From Candidatus Woesearchaeota archaeon (GTDB lineage Archaea > Nanobdellota > Nanobdellia > Woesearchaeales > JAHWIC01): DNA of 64,000 bases. The notes under the pieces are model-generated. The model was not told where the DNA came from and did no database searches. It saw only the letters and a program-made list of their open reading frames with translations. How positions within the stretch are numbered: position 1 is the first letter of the stretch; each line of letters opens with the position of its first letter. The translations under genes and the position numbers were made by a program. This document shows positions 8,697-16,327 of this stretch, piece by piece. The stretch is from contig JAHWIC010000002.1 in NCBI GenBank assembly GCA_019322805.1, forward strand, positions 62,001 through 126,000, written 5' to 3'.

Positions 8697-9968
8697 ATGT
8701 TATCATTAAAATTTATCAGAGAATATCCTGAAATAGTTAAAAAAGATCTTAAAAAGAGGAATGATGCTGAGAAGCTCAAATGGATAGATGATCTGTTAAA
8801 GAAAGAGGAATCATATAGGAAATTACTGCAAAAAGCTCAGGAATTAAGGCATAAAAGGAATGTTATAACAAGCGAGATTAATGAGGTAAAGAAAAAAGGG
8901 GGGGATATTTCCAAGAAAATTAAAGAAGCTAAGGAACTGCCTGATAAGATAAAGAAATCTGATGAAGAGCTTGCTAAATTAAAGGAAAAAATTGGTTTCT
9001 ATATTGCCAGGCTGCCAAATGTTTTGCACAAGGATGTTCCTGTTGGCAAGGATGAGAATGATAACAAGGTTGTAAGAAAATGGGGTGAGCCAAAGAAATT
9101 TGATTTTGAGCTTATGCCTCATGGAGAGCTGATTGAAGAGCTTGGCTGCGCTGATTTTGATAAAGCTGCTAAGGTAAGCGGCAATGGCTTTTACTATCTG
9201 CTTGGAGATGTTGCATTACTTGAGCTTGCTTTGCAGAGGTTTGCTGTTGATTTATTGCTCAAAAAGGGTTTTACCCTAGTTGAGCCTCCGCTCATGCTTC
9301 GCAGGAAGCCATATGAAGGTGTTACTGACTTAGCTGATTTTGAAACAATGATGTATAAGGTTGAGGGCGAAGACGGATATTTGATTGCTACTTCAGAGCA
9401 TCCAATGGCTGCTATGTTTGCTGGAGAGGTCTTCGATCCAAAAGAACTGCCTAAAAAGTATGTTGGAGTCAGCTCCTGCTTCAGAAAAGAGATCGGAAGC
9501 CATGGTATAGATACTAAAGGCCTTTTTAGGGTTCATCAGTTTAACAAGGTTGAGCAGTTTGTCTTCTGTGAGCCTAAAGACTCCTGGAAGATACATGAGG
9601 AATTAATTGCAAATGCTGAGGAGATATTCAAAAAATTAAAGATTCCTTACAGGATTGTTAATATATGCACTGGTGATATTGGAATAGTTGCTGCAAAGAA
9701 ATATGATCTAGAGGCGTGGATGCCTCGGGAAAAAAGGTACCGCGAGGTTGTATCATGCTCTAATTGTACAGAATACCAGGCAGTTGGCTTGAATATGAGA
9801 TACCAAAAAGGTGAAGAACGAGAGTATGTGCATACACTTAACAGCACAGCAGTTGCAACTGGCCGTGCTTTAAGAGCTATTATTGAGAATTATCAGCAAA
9901 AGGATAGAAGCATTAAGGTTCCTGATGTACTTGTTCCTTATATGAATAAGATCAAGGTTATAAAGTAA
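8697..9968 (+). CDS. serS: Seryl-tRNA synthetase
   Basis: Charges tRNA-Ser with serine in the cytosol. The 423 residues begin MLSLKFIREYPEIVKKDLKK, matching the family N-terminus, followed by the long coiled-coil tRNA-binding arm (about 25-105). The class II core shows motif 2 around SSCFRKEIGSHGIDTKG and motif 3 GRALRAIIENYQQKD near the C-terminus. This is the common type, not the rare methanogen zinc form. An in-frame GTG nine bases upstream is a less likely start because the TATA box spacing and family alignment favour the ATG. Confidence 0.95.
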   Translation: MLSLKFIREYPEIVKKDLKKRNDAEKLKWIDDLLKKEESYRKLLQKAQELRHKRNVITSEINEVKKKGGDISKKIKEAKELPDKIKKSDEELAKLKEKIGFYIARLPNVLHKDVPVGKDENDNKVVRKWGEPKKFDFELMPHGELIEELGCADFDKAAKVSGNGFYYLLGDVALLELALQRFAVDLLLKKGFTLVEPPLMLRRKPYEGVTDLADFETMMYKVEGEDGYLIATSEHPMAAMFAGEVFDPKELPKKYVGVSSCFRKEIGSHGIDTKGLFRVHQFNKVEQFVFCEPKDSWKIHEELIANAEEIFKKLKIPYRIVNICTGDIGIVAAKKYDLEAWMPREKRYREVVSCSNCTEYQAVGLNMRYQKGEEREYVHTLNSTAVATGRALRAIIENYQQKDRSIKVPDVLVPYMNKIKVIK

Positions 9969-9996
9969 AATCAATAAAAAGGCAATCATTAGAAAA

Positions 9997-10133
9997 AATA
10001 AATCCGAAAATTCCTTTCACAACCACTATAAAGGAATTTTCATCCGCTTACTTTCCTTTAGCCAAGGTATAAAGGAAATACAGCAGATGATTTTTGCTTT
10101 ATGGGAAGGAATCAAGCAAAAATCAGATTTATT
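9997..10133. repeat. Cruciform repeat copy A (subfamily I)
   Basis: A 137-bp element that can fold into a four-way junction. The outer stem is AATAAATCCG (9997-10006) with CAGATTTATT (10124-10133). Arm 1 is GAAAATTCCTTT (10006-10017) with its perfect complement at 10030-10041. Arm 2 starts CATCCGCT (10041) and closes AGCAGATG (10082-10089), with an inner TTTCCTTTA/TAAAGGAAA. Arm 3 is GATTTTTGCTT (10089) with AAGCAAAAATC (10114-10124). AT-rich flanks carry TCAATAAAA and TCATTAGAAA motifs shared with other copies. Confidence 0.85.
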
Positions 10134-10180
10134 TTTCATTTTTTAATTGGTTAAATAAGTTTAAAAAAGAGGTGATTCAG

Positions 10181-10459
10181 TTGGGAGAAATACACGGTGT
10201 AGTCTACATAATCATAGGTGCATTCTTTGCTATAAGTTCTAAGATAATAGATGTAAGCAGGGAAGAAAGCAAACTCAGCTTCTTTGTCATTGTCGGAATA
10301 ATAATGATCCTTGTTGGAATATTTAAACTCGTGATGAAGGAGTATAAAGGCAGGGCCAAACATGCCCCTGCTGCTAAAAGACGCTGCCATAGGTGCGGCA
10401 CTGTGCTGCATGTATTCCAGGAATTCTGCCATAGGTGCGGCACAAAGTTATTCAGGTAA
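10181..10459 (+). CDS. Small membrane protein with C-terminal double zinc-ribbon
   Basis: 92 residues from a TTG at 10181, chosen because GAGGTGAT sits directly before it; the longer frame to 10094 would run through repeat A. Two hydrophobic segments (about 5-20 and 33-52) are followed by a basic linker and the C-terminal pair CHRCG...CHRCG, a four-Cys zinc-ribbon. Its stop is one base before the next ATG (10461), so the two genes form an operon. Function not known. Confidence 0.75.
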   Translation: MGEIHGVVYIIIGAFFAISSKIIDVSREESKLSFFVIVGIIMILVGIFKLVMKEYKGRAKHAPAAKRRCHRCGTVLHVFQEFCHRCGTKLFR

Positions 10460-10460
10460 G

Positions 10461-10955
10461 ATGGCTGAAGAAAAAACCCATGAAAACGCTGAGAAGCCTG
10501 AAAAGGTCATAAAGGTTGTGAAGAAATCAAGGAAAAGCCTGTTCTTTACTTATTTTCTTGTGGTCATGTTTTTTTATCTGGCTTATTACAGCTGGTTTAT
10601 CAGGATCCGCTCAAAGATGCTTGATGTTTTTGCTTCCTTGTTTTTACTGGCTGGAATTTTCATCTGGACCTATGGAGAATTTAAGATCCGCTATAAGAAG
10701 CTAGCTATCTCAAACAAAAGGGCTGTTCTGCAGGAGGGCATATTCCACAGACACGACACAACAATAAGGTATGCGGGTATAACAGAGGTTACTGCCAAGC
10801 AAAGTTTTATGCAGCGCTTGCTTGGTTATGGGGACCTTACTATAATGACCAGCAGCGCAAAAAAGGATTATGAGCTGTCTATCGAGAGTGTGCCCAGCCC
10901 ATTCAGGGTCAAAGGGCTTCTTGAGCACTTTATATTCGCTGAACATAAAGTTTAA
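10461..10955 (+). CDS. Membrane protein with bacterial-type PH (YdbS-like, bPH_2) domain
   Basis: 164 residues starting MAEEKTHENAEK. A charged N-terminal tail of about 30 residues precedes two hydrophobic helices (about 32-50 and 58-76). The C-terminal half, with ISNKRAVLQEGIFHRHDTTI and later GYGDLTIMTSS, matches the bPH_2/DUF304 fold. Such proteins associate with membranes, but their precise role in archaea is unknown. Cotranscribed with the upstream zinc-ribbon membrane protein. Confidence 0.8.
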   Translation: MAEEKTHENAEKPEKVIKVVKKSRKSLFFTYFLVVMFFYLAYYSWFIRIRSKMLDVFASLFLLAGIFIWTYGEFKIRYKKLAISNKRAVLQEGIFHRHDTTIRYAGITEVTAKQSFMQRLLGYGDLTIMTSSAKKDYELSIESVPSPFRVKGLLEHFIFAEHKV

Positions 10956-11036
10956 AGCAAGAACAATGAAAAATCAATGTGGCCTTATCATTAATAAATA
11001 GAAAGGGTTCAATAAAAATAATCAATTAATTAAAAA

Positions 11037-11160
11037 AATAAATCTGAAAATTCCTTTCACAACCCCTGTAAAGGAATTTTCATCTTATTCTGTTTATTAA
11101 AGAACCACTTAAGACGAGTTTTGCTTTAAACAAAGGAAGAAGGCAAAACTCAGATTTATT
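11037..11160. repeat. Cruciform repeat copy B (subfamily II)
   Basis: 124 bp. Outer stem AATAAATCTG (11037-11046) with CAGATTTATT (11151-11160). Arm 1 is GAAAATTCCTTT with AAAGGAATTTTC; arm 3 is GAGTTTTGCTTT with GGCAAAACTC; the middle arm is weak here. The left flank (10970-11036) carries ATGTGGCCTTATCATTA, also seen by copies E and G. The element fills the gap upstream of orc1. Confidence 0.82.
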
Positions 11161-11241
11161 ATTTTTCGTTATTGATTTTTTAAATGATAGAAATTGACTT
11201 TGGGCGCAAACTTTAAAAACATTCCATAATTAAATTTCTTT

Positions 11242-12315
11242 ATGGGGTTATTCAACGATATGCTGAAGTCAGATGAAACTCTTTTCAAGAATGAGTTGGC
11301 TCTTGATTATGAGTATCTGCCTAAGATTCTTCCTTATCGAGAGGAGCAGCAGAAGTATATTGCTGCATGTATTAGGCCGTTGCTTGCTGGCAAGAACGGC
11401 AAGAGCCTTTTTGTTTATGGTGCTCCCGGGATTGGCAAGACTGCTGCAACAAGGTTCGTTCTTCGTGATTTAGAGAACGACACTGAGGAGGTTGTTCCAA
11501 TCTATATCAATTGCTGGCAGAAGAATACTTCATTCAAGATAATATTAGAAATATGCAACATCCTGGGTTATAAACTGGCACACAACAAAAGGACTGAAGA
11601 GTTATTTGAGATTGTTAAGGGAATTCTTAATAAAAAATCTGTTGTCTTTGCTTTTGATGAGGTTGATAAGCTTGAGGACCTTGATTTTCTTTATATGATC
11701 CTGGAAGAGATTTATAAGAAAACTGTGTTGCTGATAACCAACTACAAAGACTGGCTGATTAATCTTGAGGAAAGGTTAAGGTCGAGGCTGACAGCAGAGC
11801 TCCTTGAGTTCAAGCCGTATAATCTTGAAGAAACTAAGGGTATTTTAAAGCATCGCTGCAATTATGCTTTTGTGCCTAATGTCTGGGAGCCTAATGCCTT
11901 TGAAACTGTTGTCAAGAAGACAGCTGATCTTGAGGATATAAGGTATGGCCTGAATGTAATGAGAACATCTGCTAATGAAGCAGAGAACAAGTCCTCAAGA
12001 AAGATAACACCTGAGCATGTTGAGATTGCTCTTTCAAGAATGGATGACTTCAGTGTAAAGAAAAGCGGGGACTTAAGTGATGATGAAAGGAGTATCCTCA
12101 ATATTATAAAGGAGAATTCAAGCAAAAGAATTGGAGAGATTTATGATTTATACAAGAAAGCAGACGGCAAATCTGCGTATAAGACTTTTCAAAGGAAGGT
12201 AAAGAAGCTGCAGGAAGGAAAGTTTATTTCTGTTGATAAGACTGAAGGCGGACCTGAAGGAAATACAACAATTGTTAAGTTTAAAGATGTTGAAAAAAAG
12301 TTAAGTGATTTCTAA
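11242..12315 (+). CDS. cdc6: Orc1/Cdc6 replication initiator
   Basis: 357 residues; AAA+ origin-recognition and MCM-loading factor. Walker A is GAPGIGKT (60-67), Walker B FAFDEVDKL (about 136-144), sensor 1 LLITNYKDW, and RSRLTAELL is a likely arginine-finger/sensor region. The C-terminal about 80 residues form the winged-helix DNA-binding domain (KTFQRKVKKLQEGKFISV). TTTAAAAAC at 11211-11219 is a TATA-like box for a leaderless start at ATG 11242. No obvious origin-recognition-box array is visible nearby. The gene is bracketed by cruciform repeats B and C in opposite orientation, and two more copies (A, D) lie within 2 kb. Confidence 0.95.
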   Translation: MGLFNDMLKSDETLFKNELALDYEYLPKILPYREEQQKYIAACIRPLLAGKNGKSLFVYGAPGIGKTAATRFVLRDLENDTEEVVPIYINCWQKNTSFKIILEICNILGYKLAHNKRTEELFEIVKGILNKKSVVFAFDEVDKLEDLDFLYMILEEIYKKTVLLITNYKDWLINLEERLRSRLTAELLEFKPYNLEETKGILKHRCNYAFVPNVWEPNAFETVVKKTADLEDIRYGLNVMRTSANEAENKSSRKITPEHVEIALSRMDDFSVKKSGDLSDDERSILNIIKENSSKRIGEIYDLYKKADGKSAYKTFQRKVKKLQEGKFISVDKTEGGPEGNTTIVKFKDVEKKLSDF

Positions 12316-12360
12316 TTCAATAAAGAGAATAAATCATTTTAAAAAATCAATAAAAAAGAA

Positions 12361-12497
12361 AATAAATATGATTTTTGCTTGATGCTCCACAATAAAGCAA
12401 AAATCATCTGCTTCTGTTCCTTTATACCTTAGCTTAAAGGGGTAAGCAGATGAAAATTCCTATTGCATGTGGTAAAAAGGAATTTTCAGATTTAATT
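12361..12497. repeat. Cruciform repeat copy C (subfamily I, inverted)
   Basis: 137 bp, minus orientation relative to copy A. It shows TGATTTTTGCTT/AAGCAAAAATCA, then CATCTGCTT (about 12405) with AAGCAGATG (about 12443) around an inner CCTTTA/TAAAGG, then GAAAATTCC/GGAATTTTC. In this copy the middle arm is a perfect nine-bp stem where copy A has a C-A mismatch. Confidence 0.83.
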
Positions 12498-12534
12498 TTC
12501 ATTGATGATTTTTTAAATTGATAAAGAATTTGAT

Positions 12535-12807
12535 TCAATACCTTATGCTAAAAGGTCCCAGATCTTTTTTCGGTTCTTCAAATTTAACTTTAATATCATC
12601 CACATGTGCTGCTGGCGGTCCCTGCCTGCAGTAATCTACTAATTCTCTTATTTTATCATCATCTCCTTCTGCAATGACTTCAACTTGATCATAACCAGCA
12701 TTTCTGACCCATCCATTTAAGCCAAGCTGTCTTCCTTTGTCTCTTGTGTTTGCCCTAAAGAAAACTCCCTGGACTCTTCCCGTAACTATGATGTGAACGC
12801 GCTTCAT
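12535..12807 (-). CDS. acyP: Acylphosphatase
   Basis: 90 residues; hydrolyses acyl phosphates such as acetyl phosphate in the cytosol. The family signature GRVQGVFFRANTRDKG holds the catalytic Arg, and NGWVRNAG the catalytic Asn, both at the normal spacing. Length is typical for the family. ATG 12807 lies within a divergent promoter region shared with the SemiSWEET gene. Confidence 0.93.
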   Translation of the reverse strand: MKRVHIIVTGRVQGVFFRANTRDKGRQLGLNGWVRNAGYDQVEVIAEGDDDKIRELVDYCRQGPPAAHVDDIKVKFEEPKKDLGPFSIRY

Positions 12808-12864
12808 ATAACCAAAGATTTTATTTAAAATATTTAATATTTTTGATACGATAAATATATAAAT

Positions 12865-13233
12865 ATGACTAGATTAATAAGAACCAAAATGAGATTTGGC
12901 ATTCAGCACATGCGTAAAAGAAAAGAGCTTGGTAAGCTTCAAAAAGACCTGGAAAAGTTCCCGCACCCTCATGTAAAGATAAGGGCTCTTGATAATATGC
13001 TGCTGGTTATAGCTGTAATAGGCCCTTTAGTTAATTTGCCTCAGGTAATCAAGATATTCTCTTTAAAGACTGCTGCTGGAGTTTCTGCTATTACTTTTTC
13101 TCTTTTTGCGCTTTTCGATATACCATGGATAGCCTATGGAGTAGTCCACAAGGAAAAGCCAATAATCATAAGCTATACATTGTGGCTTATAACCAACCTT
13201 ATGGTAGTAGTGGGAACCGTGGTTTATTCGTAA
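12865..13233 (+). CDS. SemiSWEET/PQ-loop family transporter
   Basis: 122 residues. After a basic N-terminal extension of about 40 residues come three hydrophobic helices (about 45-62, 74-92, 98-120), the half-transporter arrangement. The PQ-loop motif NLPQVIKIF lies in helix 1. SemiSWEETs dimerise to carry sugars across the membrane; the substrate here is unknown. The extension is longer than usual. A TATA-like ATAAATATATAAATATG directly precedes the start. Confidence 0.85.
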   Translation: MTRLIRTKMRFGIQHMRKRKELGKLQKDLEKFPHPHVKIRALDNMLLVIAVIGPLVNLPQVIKIFSLKTAAGVSAITFSLFALFDIPWIAYGVVHKEKPIIISYTLWLITNLMVVVGTVVYS

Positions 13234-13300
13234 CACCACTGGTCACTCTCACCTCTAGAATTCTTGGGTTGTAGGCTTTCTAGCGCCAAAATCAGCATTT

Positions 13301-13315
13301 TTGACCACTGGTCAA
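13301..13315. promoter_or_regulatory. Perfect palindrome upstream of the leader promoter
   Basis: TTGACCACTGGTCAA is a perfect 15-bp palindrome (7-bp arms) ending 12 bp before the TATA box. A partial copy, CCACTGGTCA, occurs at 13236-13245, 67 bp upstream. The position just above BRE/TATA suits an activator or repressor dimer. Confidence 0.5.
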
Positions 13316-13327
13316 CCACGCGTGAGG

Positions 13328-13335
13328 TATATAAA
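13328..13335 (+). promoter_or_regulatory. Strong BRE/TATA promoter
   Basis: TATATAAA preceded by a G-rich element (CGTGAGG). The expected start of transcription, about 25 bp downstream, is near 13357, right at the foot of the leader hairpin. Confidence 0.55.
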
Positions 13336-13359
13336 TGAGTTCTACTACACTATAAGCAT

Positions 13360-13436
13360 GTGGTTTTAATAAGCGGGCAGGAAAGCTTCTCACCCCACTA
13401 AGCACCTCCCTTCCTGCCTCACCTTATTAACCCCAC
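13360..13436 (+). ncRNA. Structured leader RNA, candidate cis-regulator
   Basis: A 77-nt imperfect hairpin: GTGG (13360) with CCAC (13433), TTAATAAG (13366-13373) with CTTATTAA (13423-13430), GGCAGGAA (13376-13383) with TTCCTGCC (13411-13418), and an inner GCTT/AAGC. The 3' arm includes TCACCTT (13419-13425), the exact complement of AAGGTGA (13449-13455), the ribosome site of the following small ORF. Two exclusive pairings are therefore possible, the layout expected of a translational switch. The C-rich loop has further TCACC and CACCTCC stretches. No known RNA family is recognised. Confidence 0.5.
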
Positions 13437-13461
13437 TTTAATAAAAAGAAGGTGATGGAAA

Positions 13462-13587
13462 ATGGATGGAAACGATACTAGTTTGGAAACCATCAAACAG
13501 TTATTTTATCAGCAGATAAGAACTCTAAGTGTAGGTAGTGTAAGTTCATTTGATATGCAGTTTAGCGATCAGTTATTAAAGAGGTGA
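13462..13587 (+). CDS. Small ORF of 41 residues behind the structured leader
   Basis: ATG 13462 follows AAGGTGAT by five bases. The product begins MDGNDTSLETIKQLFYQQIR and ends QLLKR; mildly amphipathic, without Cys or a membrane segment. The stop is TGA (13585-13587), overlapping another GAGGTGAT. No homologue is recognised. The ribosome site, short intergenic spacing and dedicated promoter argue that it is translated, but peptide evidence is lacking. Confidence 0.5.
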   Translation: MDGNDTSLETIKQLFYQQIRTLSVGSVSSFDMQFSDQLLKR

Positions 13588-13606
13588 TGGAAATCAGAGA
13601 TTTCCA
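13588..13606 (+). promoter_or_regulatory. Hairpin between the two small ORFs
   Basis: TGGAAATC-AGA-GATTTCCA is a perfect 8-bp stem immediately after the stop of the 41-aa ORF, and the next ribosome site follows 28 bp later. It may stabilise or process the message. Confidence 0.4.
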
Positions 13607-13644
13607 GCACCGTCAAAATTTAAAAAAAAATTGAGGTGATAAAA

Positions 13645-13782
13645 ATGGAAGAAGAAATGGTAACAGTAGAAGAAAATGAGGAAAAGGATATCTACACAAG
13701 AGAAGGAGTCGAAACCTTCTTTGAGAATGATGAGCTTTCGGGTGAAGAAGAAGGATTTATGGTTGGTTATTTAGGAGCTTAA
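13645..13782 (+). CDS. Small acidic ORF of 45 residues
   Basis: ATG 13645 is preceded by GAGGTGAT at good spacing. The product begins MEEEMVTVEENEEKDIYTRE and ends MVGYLGA; strongly acidic in the first half, with a hydrophobic tail. Not recognised. It may be coexpressed with the 41-aa ORF under the leader at 13360-13436. Cruciform repeat D follows. Confidence 0.5.
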   Translation: MEEEMVTVEENEEKDIYTREGVETFFENDELSGEEEGFMVGYLGA

Positions 13783-13823
13783 TCAATAAACAAAAAACCA
13801 ATGAAAAAATAACAATAGAAAAA

Positions 13824-13948
13824 AATAAATCTGAAAATTCCTTTCACAACTAGGAATGAAGGAATTTTCATCTTATTCTGGTTCTTAAGAAATAGAAGTG
13901 GACGAGTTTTGCTTTAAACAAAGGAAGAAGGCAAAACTCAGATTTATT
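13824..13948. repeat. Cruciform repeat copy D (subfamily II)
   Basis: 125 bp, nearly identical to copy B: AATAAATCTG (13824) with CAGATTTATT (13939-13948); GAAAATTCCTTT; GAGTTTTGCTTT with GGCAAAACTC. The middle arm has TTCTTAAGAA. The right flank carries TTATTGATTCTTTCTAATGA, the inverse of flank motifs left of copy A. Confidence 0.83.
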
Positions 13949-14018
13949 TTTTTTGTTATTGATTCTTTCTAATGATTTTTTGACAAACTATAAAAACAGT
14001 CTATCTTTCCTGCTCCTT

Positions 14019-14591
14019 ATGAGAGTATTAACAAAAGAAGAGTTTTTGATTGAAAGGCTTTTCTTGTTTAAGAGTATATTAAACGGCGCAGTATTCATAC
14101 ACCCAACAGATACTATCTATGGGATTGGGTGTAACGCTGAAAAAGAAGAAGCTGTTAAAAAAATAAGAAAAATCAAACAAAGACAGGACAATCCTTTCTC
14201 TGTTATTGCTCCAGGAAAAGACTGGATAAGGGAGAATTGTGAATTTGATGAAAAAGTTAAGGAATGGCTGGAAAAACTTCCTGGACCATATACCTTAATC
14301 CTAAAGTTAAAGAATAAAGAGTGTATTGCAAAAAGCGTTAATCTTGGGATGGATACTCTTGGTGTTAGAATCCCAGAGCATTGGTTCAGTGCAGTTGTTG
14401 AAGAGTTTGGAAAGCCTGTTGTGACAACCTCTGCAAATGTGACTGGCGGTAATTTCATGACAAGTATTGATGATATTGATCCCGCAATAAAACCGAAGCT
14501 TGATTTCGCAGTCTACGAGGGCGAAAAAAAAGCAAGACCTTCTGAACTTGTAGACCTTAGCAAGGGAAAAATTGAGAGAAAGAAGAGATAA
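14019..14591 (+). CDS. sua5: Threonylcarbamoyl-AMP synthase (Sua5/YrdC family)
   Basis: 190 residues; makes threonylcarbamoyl-AMP from threonine, bicarbonate and ATP, the first step of t6A37 formation in tRNAs reading ANN codons. Signatures: FIHPTDTIYGIGCNA near the N-terminus, IRKIKQRQDNPFSVI, and TTSANVTGG. The start at ATG 14019 lies 25-30 bp after TATAAAAAC (13990), giving a leaderless message; the open frame to 13953 has no such support. Only the YrdC domain is present; the Sua5 C-terminal domain is absent. Confidence 0.92.
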   Translation: MRVLTKEEFLIERLFLFKSILNGAVFIHPTDTIYGIGCNAEKEEAVKKIRKIKQRQDNPFSVIAPGKDWIRENCEFDEKVKEWLEKLPGPYTLILKLKNKECIAKSVNLGMDTLGVRIPEHWFSAVVEEFGKPVVTTSANVTGGNFMTSIDDIDPAIKPKLDFAVYEGEKKARPSELVDLSKGKIERKKR

Positions 14592-14626
14592 GCTTTTTAA
14601 AGGCAGTTGGCTTTTTCTTATATAAG

Positions 14627-15229
14627 ATGAAGATACTTGCAGCAGGCGACATACATGGCGACACTAAGCTAGCTAAAGAACTATCTGAGAAGGCAAAGAA
14701 GGAAAAGGTTGACTTGGTTGTATTGTGTGGTGATCTAACATTAGCTGAAAGTTCTACTAAAGATATTGTTGGCCCTTTTGTAAAAGTAGGAAAAAAGGTC
14801 GTTCTTATTCCAGGAAATCATGAGACAATAGCAACTGCTGATTTCTTGGCTGAGCTTTATAATGTTACAAACCTGCACGGCTATTATATAAAATACAAGG
14901 ATATTGGATTGTTTGGCTGCGGCGGAGCTAATATTGGATTATCGCAGCTTACAGAAGACGAGATTTATGGTGCGCTTAAGAAAGGTTTTGAAGGTGTAAA
15001 AAACCTAAAGCATAAGATAATGGTTACGCATGTTCATCCAAGCGGAACCTTAATGGAGAAATTAACAAACATCTTTCCTGGAAGTGATGGTATAAAGAAG
15101 GCTGTTGAGAGGTTTAAGCCAGATATATTATTATGCAGCCATGTTCATGAAGCAGAAGGCATTGAAGAAAAGGTCGGCAAGACAAAGGTGATTAATGTAG
15201 GAAAGAAAGGAAAGATAATAAATATCTAG
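14627..15229 (+). CDS. Calcineurin-like metallophosphoesterase
   Basis: 200 residues with all five metal motifs: GDIHGD (7-12), CGDL, PGNHE, THVHP and CSHVHEA. The family binds two metal ions and hydrolyses phosphomono- or diesters; substrate cannot be told from sequence. It begins 36 bp after sua5 with its own TATA-like CTTATATAAG, and its end overlaps the convergent gene at 15226 by four bases. Confidence 0.9.
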   Translation: MKILAAGDIHGDTKLAKELSEKAKKEKVDLVVLCGDLTLAESSTKDIVGPFVKVGKKVVLIPGNHETIATADFLAELYNVTNLHGYYIKYKDIGLFGCGGANIGLSQLTEDEIYGALKKGFEGVKNLKHKIMVTHVHPSGTLMEKLTNIFPGSDGIKKAVERFKPDILLCSHVHEAEGIEEKVGKTKVINVGKKGKIINI

Positions 15230-15528
15230 TCATAAGGTATTATTTCTGGCATCTCGTCTTTTTCTACTGGTTTTATTTCCGGCATTTCTTGCTGCGACGA
15301 GTCGCCAAACAAGTTTCCGAAGACATTTCCTGCTGGCTCACTGCTTGAGGGGGTTTGCTCAGAGTTTCCAAATACGTTTGTGGACGGCTGCTGCATTGAT
15401 CCTGACTGCTCAAAGATATTTCTCTGGTTTGTGTGAACTTCCCTTTCCTGCACTAAAGAATATAGCATGCGTATTGCTTTTTTTATTTCTTCAATAGAAT
15501 CCTCGCGGGTATCTATACTAATCTTCAT
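15226..15528 (-). CDS. Uncharacterised 100-residue protein
   Basis: An N-terminal helix-rich half (MKISIDTREDSIEEIKKAIR) is followed by a Ser/Gln/Pro-rich low-complexity tail with repeated NVFGN motifs (twice, plus NLFGD) and MPEIKP/MPEIIP near the end. It looks like a small cytosolic helical domain with a disordered tail of short linear motifs that may recruit a partner. No named function. Confidence 0.65.
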   Translation of the reverse strand: MKISIDTREDSIEEIKKAIRMLYSLVQEREVHTNQRNIFEQSGSMQQPSTNVFGNSEQTPSSSEPAGNVFGNLFGDSSQQEMPEIKPVEKDEMPEIIPYD

Positions 15529-15574
15529 AATCTTAATCCTGGAAATTGGAGTATAAAAATTTTTCTATAGCTAT

Positions 15575-16282
15575 TTAAGAAAATAGGACATCCTCTGTTA
15601 CTGAACCCAGATTATAACCTTCACCAGATATATGGCCCATCAGGGTTATCTTGAGTGTTTTTTCTGCAGCAAGATTTCCTGAATAAAATGCATTAATGCC
15701 TGCTGTATCAGTAACTGATTCTCCAAACCTTAACTCTCCTATCTGAATTTGGTCTCTTACAAGACCTTTCTTTGAGATATCATCATTTTCATCATAGATA
15801 TATATCAATAGCTCAAGGTTTATTGAAGCAATATTGCTGTTTTCCACTCCATAAGTTAAACTAGTGACTTTTGCTGTGTCGCTGTCTACTATTTCATAAT
15901 CAAAGTCAAGCAAGCTTAATGTTGCAATTGGAGTCTCAGGCAGCTCGTCCGGAGTTTCTGGTGGTGGTTCATCTGGAGTTTCTGGTGGTGTTTCTGGAGG
16001 TATTTCACCAGTGCCTGCTCCTTCACCGCTTTCACCACCACCTCCACCAGGGCCTGAACCCCAGTCACCCCAGCCTGATTTGTAGCCTTCTTCTTCCTCT
16101 TCTGTAATGTTTTCTTCACCAATTTCTTCTTGTTCAAGGGCTTGTTTATATCCCGTTTTTAGAATTGGTATCTCAGTTGGTGCTGTTTCCTTTGGAAAAG
16201 AGGTATAGATATAATAGCCCACAGAAAAAACAAGCGCAATCCCTATCAGGATATCTATGATTAAACCCAATTTTTTTGCCAT
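15575..16282 (-). CDS. Membrane-anchored protein with acidic Gly/Pro-rich stalk and beta ectodomain
   Basis: 235 residues. One N-terminal membrane helix (about 7-27) is followed by an acidic stretch, a Gly/Ser segment, and five Pro-Glu-Thr-Pro type repeats (EIPPETPPETPDEPPPETPD), then about 115 residues of predicted beta-sandwich. This is a surface-exposed stalk and domain design. Function and partners not recognised; neighbours give no hint. Confidence 0.7.
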   Translation of the reverse strand: MAKKLGLIIDILIGIALVFSVGYYIYTSFPKETAPTEIPILKTGYKQALEQEEIGEENITEEEEEGYKSGWGDWGSGPGGGGGESGEGAGTGEIPPETPPETPDEPPPETPDELPETPIATLSLLDFDYEIVDSDTAKVTSLTYGVENSNIASINLELLIYIYDENDDISKKGLVRDQIQIGELRFGESVTDTAGINAFYSGNLAAEKTLKITLMGHISGEGYNLGSVTEDVLFS

Positions 16283-16327
16283 AGGGTAAAATAAGAAGCA
16301 GGGTATATTTAAATTTACTTGTTCTTA

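Noticed and set aside
10094..10180. N-terminal extension of the zinc-ribbon membrane protein
   Set aside because: The extension would be encoded by cruciform repeat A; the TTG at 10181 has a strong ribosome site.
9997..13948. CRISPR array
   Set aside because: Repeats are spaced irregularly by whole genes, are palindromic over more than 120 bp and have no short spacers; no cas genes are present.
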